This document shows, one piece after another, positions 59,051 through 64,000 of a DNA stretch of 64,000 bases. The notes under the pieces are model-generated. The model was not told the DNA's origin and made no database searches. It saw nothing but the letters and a program-made list of their open reading frames with translations. Numbering within the stretch: position 1 is the stretch's first letter; the number at the start of each line of letters is the position of its first letter. Position numbers and translations under genes: made by a program. Where the stretch lies: NCBI GenBank assembly GCA_037176705.1, contig CM073908.1:128577430-128641429 (forward strand), read 5' to 3'. Origin of the DNA: Molossus alvarezi (lineage: Eukaryota; Chordata; Mammalia; Chiroptera; Molossidae).

Positions 59051-59084
59051 GTGTAAGGTAGCCAGGTGCCTGGCTACCTTACAC
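59051..59084. repeat. Perfect hairpin, 16-bp arms, 2-base loop
   Basis: The left arm (59051-59066, gtgtaaggtagccagg) is the exact reverse complement of the right arm (59069-59084), with 'tg' between. No recognised repeat family. The rest of 58824-59106 shows nothing else. Confidence 0.95.
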
Positions 59085-59115
59085 ATGGGTTTTATAATGT
59101 AAAAAATCATGCAGC

Positions 59116-59300
59116 TGCCCTGACTGGGTAGCTCCGTTGGTCAGAGCATTGTCCTGATATGCCAAGGTTTCGGGTTTGATCCCCAGTCAGAATCAACCAA
59201 TGAATGCATAAATAAGTGGAACAACAAATTGATTTCTCTCTGTCTCTTTCTCTTTCTAAAATCAATACATAAAATTTTTAATGTCTTATTTTTATAAAAG
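59116..59300 (+). mobile_element. Ves-like SINE, copy 28, 'aatgaatgcataa' subfamily
   Basis: 'gccctgactgggtagctccg', 'gtttcgggtttgatcccc' and 'caatgaatgcataaataagt', 'ggaacaacaaattgatt' as in copy 14. Body shortened. A perfect 9-bp TSD 'catgcagct' lies at 59107-59115 and 59301-59309. Confidence 0.92.
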
Positions 59301-59309
59301 CATGCAGCT

Positions 59310-59949
59310 ACAAAAACAAAATAAAACACTCCATATGTTTCCAAAACAATAATTACCAAAGCTATGGGGAAACAGTATAAACAACTTTCCGAATACAATT
59401 CATGGATATGGAAAACAGAGAAGGAAGTGATCAAGTCTAACAAAGATAAATAATTTCACTTTTTGTTTCTTTTACTACAGCTTCCTATAATTTTGTTTTT
59501 AAATAAGGAGTCCAAAAGTCAAATCTCTACAAACATTTTATCCTTTAACCTACAAATATTTTAACTTTTTTTAATACCCAGGTATAGCTGATGTCAGTCA
59601 ATATTAGTGAGCACTTATTACAGTAGGAAGTCAATAAATGTTTGTTAATAATCATGTATGGAAACTATTACTTTGTCCTTGGGAAGATGAAGAAGCTTCC
59701 ATGTGACATTAGGTCATAAGTGCATAAAACCCTAATAGATACTAACAAACAAATATAGCTGTACACATTATACATACATAACTAGAAACAATTGGAGATT
59801 CTGTTCAAAGTTTGGAAAAACTGTTATTATGTCAGTATGTGTGTGTACATGTATGTGTGCATGTGTATTGAATGTCATTTATTTAAAAATATATTTATAA
59901 TAGCTAAGACTCTCTAGAAATATTTTGTCTTTAAAAAACAAACATTTCT
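59310..59949. other. Unique AT-rich sequence
   Basis: A short 'gtgagcacttattacagtag' near 59607 and 'agtcaataaatgtttgttaa' may be an L2/MIR end. No gene. Confidence 0.4.
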
Positions 59950-60186
59950 GCCTTTGCTGGTGTGGCTCAGTTGGTTGAGCATCATCCCATGCACCTAAAG
60001 GTTGCCAGTTCGATTTCTGGTCAGGACACATGCCTGGGTTACAGGCTCAGTCCCTAGTGGGGACATGCAGGGGGCAGTTCATCAATGTTTCTCTTGCTCT
60101 CTCTCTCCCTTCCTTTCTCTTTAAAAAAAAAAATCCCTCCTGTCTCTCTAAAAAACAATCAATAAGAACACATTAAAAAAAAAAAT
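59950..60186 (+). mobile_element. Ves SINE, copy 29, with duplicated tail
   Basis: 'gcctttgctggtgtggctca', 'gccagttcgatttctggtca', '(catgcag)ggggcagttcatc'. The tail has two A-rich parts separated by 'tccctcctgtctctctaaaa', a repeat of the CT-plus-A end. No clear TSD. Confidence 0.9.
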
Positions 60187-60658
60187 TGTCGACCAGGAAT
60201 TTCCCTTCAACATGGACCTCATTCTTTTAAAATTTGCAAATAATGGCACTTGCCTTTCAAGGTAACTTTGTTGATGACTAGTGATTTACATCAGCTTGAC
60301 TATCCTCAGGAACCCTCACCTCCTATTCCAGGCCCAGTCCTTTGGACCAGCAGAAAATCTAGGTGGTTTAGCACAGATCAATTCTCATTTCTTCTTCACT
60401 TCCCTATTTCTACTAGCAGCTCTTCCTTATAGTAGTGAACAGTGAACACCTGAAAAATCTTTAATGACTTTTTCTCCTATTTATAATTGAATCATTACAA
60501 TGAATACTTTAATGGTACCAGCATATTAAAAGAACTGATTTTTAAAATACTTTATAACATGAATGGACTTGTCTATGTAATTTAAACTCCAATAATACAG
60601 GGCTACCAATTTACATCATGATAATATCATAAAACATAATATTTTTTGTCTCTTTGAA
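60187..60658. other. Unique sequence
   Basis: No feature recognised. Confidence 0.4.
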
Positions 60659-60671
60659 AAATGTCAGTGAA

Positions 60672-60888
60672 GCCCAGCTGATGTGGCTCAGTTGTTGAGC
60701 ATTGATCATGCACCAAGAGGTCGCTGGTTCAATTCCCAGTCAGGGCACTTGCCCAGGTTGTGGGCCAAATCCCCAGTGGGGAGCATGCAGGAGGTGACCA
60801 TTCTACGTTCTCTCTCATCAATGTTTCCATTTCTCTCTCCCTCTCCCTTCCTTTCTCTCTAAAATCAATAAAGAAAAAAACATTTTTT
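60672..60888 (+). mobile_element. Ves SINE, copy 30
   Basis: 'gcaccaagaggtcgctgg' subfamily, tail 'aaaatcaataaagaaaaa'. A perfect 13-bp TSD 'aaatgtcagtgaa' lies at 60659-60671 and 60889-60901. Confidence 0.96.
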
Positions 60889-61121
60889 AAATGTCAGTGA
60901 AAATTTTTATTATATATTTGTTAAATAACAGAAACATATACTTTTTATTGTAGGGCAATAAATTGAAGACAATAAATGAAAAATATTAGTTATTTTAATA
61001 CATAAAATACATCATATATATGTAATAAATTCTGAACAATAATTCATTAGAAGTTTTTCCCCCCGTTTATTTCCTCTCTGCTTTTTGTATTTATTACCGC
61101 ATTATTACCAACTCTGAAAAG

Positions 61122-61134
61122 CCACCAGATGGCA
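61122..61134 (+). promoter_or_regulatory. CTCF-like core motif outside repeats
   Basis: CCACCAGATGGCA fits CCASYAGRKGGC at every position. It lies in unique, AT-rich DNA, which makes a GC-rich match less expected by chance than in GC-rich DNA. Occupancy is unknown. Confidence 0.4.
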
Positions 61135-62039
61135 ATGAAGAGTCCAATTACTGTATACAATATATTTCTAGGAAAAATCCTCTTTTCAAGTTGAAGTTGT
61201 ACTTTTTTCTAATATGCAAATATAGTGAAGAAAAAACAATAATTTATCAGAGTATGGATAACTTTCCTTATTGATTAAAAAAGAATTTTCCTTTATCATT
61301 CACAACAAATGTATGTTGCATGGGGAATATGTTTTTAGAGATCAAAATAAAATGCCAATGATAGCACTTCATTGAAATCAAGTTAGCTATATTAATTGAA
61401 AAAATATTTTAGTACAGTTAGTAAAATATAAATGAAAATTGAATAGTTTTTAGTGTACCCACAAGAGGCTTACTGACACTTTTAAAAGAGATGTTTATAT
61501 ATAACCCTCAGAGATTTTAAAACTTGGCAAAGTTATCCATTGTCATTGCCTTAGGCAACAATTTTCATGCAAGGCAATGCTCTACATGTCTTAAGAGAAT
61601 ACAACTCTATGAAAGGAAATTTGTTACGGATAAAACACAGTTTAAGTATATTGAACTGTCAAACCTAATTTCACTCAGACATATCGTCACCTGCAAGGAA
61701 AAGTACATTATTTTTACTTTAGCTTTGTAACTATAGAGCATGTGCTTTTTAATAAAACTAAAAAATATATATTTTTAAAAATGAAACCTCTATTTTAAAC
61801 TGCTAACATCCTCTGCTCTGTGGTATTAGGACCAACTCTGTAGCATCAAGTTAAATGTAGTCAACACTGGGCCTCAAGTACCCTGGCTACAAATTTTAGC
61901 CATCTTAATTTGTTTGATCAATTTACAAATATGTAAAATACATTTCAGAAGAAAGTGTCACTTTGTGTACTGAGTGTGCATTGAAAGTGTTCAATAAATG
62001 CCTGTGAAATGATAAAAAGGATAAACATGTATTTTTACT

Positions 62040-62165
62040 GACAACTTTTGCTTTATGTAAAAGGAAACTGAGGTCCTGTAAGGTTCAGGGTCTTGCCCCA
62101 GTCAACAAGGTTTATGAGGTGCTGGACTGGAAACCAACTTTCTTAATTTCTGATTCTATGGGTTT
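62040..62165 (+). repeat. MIR SINE relic
   Basis: 'aaaggaaactgaggtcctgt', 'cagggtcttgccccagtcaa' and 'gctggactggaaaccaac' match the MIR central domain in sense. Confidence 0.7.
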
Positions 62166-62628
62166 CATAATGCTCATCAGAACAACGTAAACCACTTCTG
62201 GAAAAGTGTGTTTTTAGTAATCATAATTATAAACAAAAGTTGACACATCAATATTAGTTGTCTGTAGAAATGTCCTGCCAACTTACGATAGTCAACATGA
62301 GGATTAGCCACAGCAAATTGTAGTACAATGTAAACCACCTTTCCCATCTGCGTGAAGGGGACAAAATGGAATTAGTATTCCCCTACTTCAAGAGATTAGT
62401 TTATGGCAAACATATTTCAAATCTAGGTAAAATAATTTTTAATTGGAAAAAGTTTTATAATTTCTACAGTACAATTATTCTCATTATCATGGATGACTAA
62501 GAGTTTTACAGCTGTGTAACCTAAATAAAAATAGTAAAAGTAATAATTTCTAAGAGTTAAGCAAACTTTAAAAAATGAACAGCCCTTATACTGATCTTGT
62601 ATAATATATAGTTTAAAAAAAAAATCTG

Positions 62629-62872
62629 CCCTGGCCAGTTTGGCTCAGTGGTCAGAGCGTTGGCCTGCAGTCCAGGGAGACCTGGGGAACCACTAAGGGA
62701 ACCAAACCTCGGTTGCAGTTTGTCCCCAGTCCTGGTTGGGTCGTGTGGGTGGCAACCACTCAATGTGTCCCTTTCACATCCATGTTTTTTCCTCTCTCTC
62801 TCTCTCTGTCTCTCTCGCTCACTCTATCTGAACAAAAAGTGGAAAAATGTTGTCGGGTGAGGATAAAAAAAA
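62629..62872 (+). mobile_element. Ves SINE, copy 31
   Basis: 'ccctggccagtttggctcag', 'gcctgcagtccagggagacc', a damaged B box ('ggggaaccactaaggg'), 'gtgggtggcaaccactcaat' and tail 'ttgtcgggtgaggat' plus A-tract. The flanks share A(n) followed by 'aaatctg' (62622-62628 and 62873-62879). Confidence 0.93.
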
Positions 62873-62879
62873 AAATCTG

Positions 62880-63449
62880 ACAACTTCTTTCAGATCTCTA
62901 GATGAGATCATATTGGATTATCCAAGTGCAACCTAAATCTAATGACAAGTGTCTTTTTAAAAATTTTTGTAATCCTCACCCAAGAATGTTTGAATTGACT
63001 TTAGAGAGATGGAATGTTAGGGAAAGAAAAAGAGGGAAACATCAATGTGAGAGAGAAACATCAATCAGTTGCCTCCTACACACACCCCAAACAGGGATCA
63101 AACCCACAACCCTTTAATGCAAAGGACAACTTTCTAACCAACTGAGCCACACAGGCCAGGGCCAATGACAAGTGTCTTTATAAGAGAAGAGCAGAAGGAG
63201 ATTAGAGGCATGAAGGAAAGAGCCTTGTGAAGATGGAGGCAGAGAATGGAATGATGCAGACACAAGCCAATGTACAGAAGCTAGAAGGGGCAAGGAGGGA
63301 TTCTCCCACAGAGCCTTCAAGAAATGTGGCCTTGCCAACACCTTAATATTGGACCTCTGGCCTCCAGAACTGTGAGACAATAGGTTTCTATTGTTTTAAA
63401 TCACAGTTTGTAGTGATTTGTTACGGCAGCCACAGGAAACTAATACAAC
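62880..63449 (+). mobile_element. MLT1-like LTR, copy 5, split by a SINE
   Basis: 'gatgagatcatattggatta', 'ctaaatctaatgacaagtgt', then Ves copy 32, then 'gtgaagatggaggcagagaa', 'gccaacaccttaatattgga', 'cctccagaactgtgagacaa', 'gtagtgatttgttacggcag' and 'ccacaggaaactaatacaac'. This is the classic MLT1 3' half, 5'-truncated. The 88-residue minus-strand frame is antisense. Confidence 0.9.
62958..63162 (-). mobile_element. Ves SINE, copy 32, nested in MLT1
   Basis: Minus-strand copy: 'aatcctcacccaagaatgtt', 'cagttgcctcctacacacac', 'aaccaactgagccacacagg'. A 16-17-bp TSD 'aatgacaagtgtctttt' lies at 62941-62957, repeated at 63163-63178. Confidence 0.95.
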
Positions 63450-63454
63450 TCCAG

Positions 63455-63695
63455 ACTAATAAATCCATCAGCTCAATATTTCCAGTGATTGCCACTGCTC
63501 TTACATTCCAAACTGAACTCATTCCATCTCCTCTTCCTGAACAAACCACCTGCCCTCTTCTCTCTGTAACTGGCAACATCACCAATATAACTCTTCTTCA
63601 AATTATTTCACAATCCATCTCCAAACACTCATTTCATCCCACTATTCTTCAGAAACATGTTTACAGGCTCTTTGACTAGTTTTCTGGCCCTTAAT
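63455..63695 (+). repeat. L2 relic
   Basis: 'cattccaaactgaactcatt', 'cctcttcctgaacaaaccac' and 'aactggcaacatcaccaata' match the sense L2 coding segment ('aaaccgaactc...', 'aatggcaacaccatcc' type). It underlies the 88-residue plus-strand frame, which is not a gene. Confidence 0.65.
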
Positions 63696-63703
63696 ATAGC
63701 TAA

Positions 63704-63933
63704 CACGATTTAAATTTTTTTTTTCTTTATTGATTTTTTTTTTAGAGAGAGAGGAAGGAAGAGGCAGAGAGAGATGGAAACATCAATGAGAGAGAACATG
63801 GACTGGCCACCTCTTGCATGTCCCCTACTGGGGATTGAGCCCACAACCTGGGCATGTGCCCTGACCAGGAATCAAATCGGTGACCTCTTAATGCATGGGT
63901 CGATGTTCAACCACTGAGCCACACTGGCCGGGC
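63704..63933 (-). mobile_element. Ves SINE, copy 33
   Basis: Minus-strand copy: 'gccacctcttgcatgtcccc', 'gattgagcccacaacctggg', 'caaccactgagccacactgg'. A short TSD 'tagctaa' lies at 63697-63703 and 63934-63940. Its CTCF-like core has one mismatch (A for G), unlike copies 19, 23 and 24. Confidence 0.93.
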
Positions 63934-64000
63934 TAGCTAATATTATTTTTTTGAGTCCCTGACTGATCACTCTGAAATTCACTACAGTCTTTAATACAGA

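Larger units (their letters stand above)
60902..62615. other. Unique AT-rich sequence with a CTCF-like site and MIR trace
   Basis: Mostly AT-rich DNA without genes. 'gtgttcaataaatgcctgtg' near 61988 is an L2-type tail. The CTCF-like motif and the MIR relic are listed separately. The 68-residue frame at 61524 has no domain. Confidence 0.4.

Noticed and set aside
59051..59084. Hairpin as a microRNA precursor
   Set aside because: The 16-bp stem and 2-base loop are too short and too perfect for a pre-miRNA.
63810..63830. CTCF-like core in Ves copy 33
   Set aside because: One key base differs (CCAGTAGGGGAC), so it was not counted as a site.
1..64000. CRISPR array, operon or bacterial/phage system
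   Set aside because: The repeats are dispersed eukaryotic SINEs, LINEs and LTRs with TSDs, and no regular spacer array or gene cluster is present.
1..64000. Mitochondrial insertion, CpG island or exon of a host gene
   Set aside because: I saw no mitochondrial gene wording, no CpG-dense unique stretch and no conserved exon with splice sites. A search against transcripts would be needed to exclude small or noncoding exons.

Overview
The window is noncoding DNA from a placental mammal, almost certainly a bat of the Yangochiroptera. The main evidence is about 33 copies of a tRNA-derived SINE with the Ves layout. Each has a head resembling 'ccctggccggtttggctcag', a B-box-like 'gggttcgattcc', a '(re)gaggcaaccaatcgatg' body, a CT-rich stretch, and a tail ending in '(tcctcgggtgaggat)A(n)' or 'aaaatcaataaa'. 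The DNA is AT-rich. No exon, splice-flanked reading frame or functional RNA gene can be supported. All open reading frames are short, and those that can be explained lie in repeats. The only gene-derived sequence is a decayed processed GAPDH pseudogene at about 41.3-41.7 kb (minus strand).

Layout. 0-3.2 kb: LINE2 (L2) relics cut by three SINEs, then a MIR split by a (CT)n(AT)n microsatellite. 3.2-14.8 kb: mostly unique, with one SINE, a possible LTR, an MLT1-like LTR, a short young L1 3' tail, an L1 relic, a 1.1-kb L2 and a long L1M 3' end, then a twin-primed L1MA. 14.8-16.3 kb: a four-SINE cluster, two of them in the same target site. 16.8-31.4 kb: L1, MIR and unique AT-rich DNA, ending in a 3.7-kb L1 relic that holds three SINEs and a second young L1 tail. 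31-45 kb: unique DNA, MLT1-like LTRs, a third L1 tail, two hAT-type elements, L1 3' ends and the GAPDH pseudogene. 45.3-49.3 kb: an L1MA end and an older L1 relic interrupted by a SINE and a Tigger-like element. 49-53.7 kb: more SINEs and a 1.5-kb L2. 53.7-57.5 kb: nearly repeat-free. 57.5-64 kb: L2, two MLT1-like LTRs each interrupted by a SINE, further SINEs, a perfect 16-bp-arm hairpin and a CTCF-like motif.

Nothing here works as a pathway or operon. What can be read is a nested insertion history: L2/MIR, then L1M and MLT1, then L1MA and DNA transposons, then several waves of Ves SINEs and short L1 tails. Target-site duplications (TSDs) make many steps datable relative to each other. I found no new biological system. 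The most notable items are three G-quadruplex-bearing L1 tails, a double SINE insertion that triplicated its target site, CTCF-like motifs in some Ves SINEs, and the hairpin at 59.05 kb.

Family names are from memory of the consensus sequences. Boundaries without TSDs are good to about 10-40 bases.
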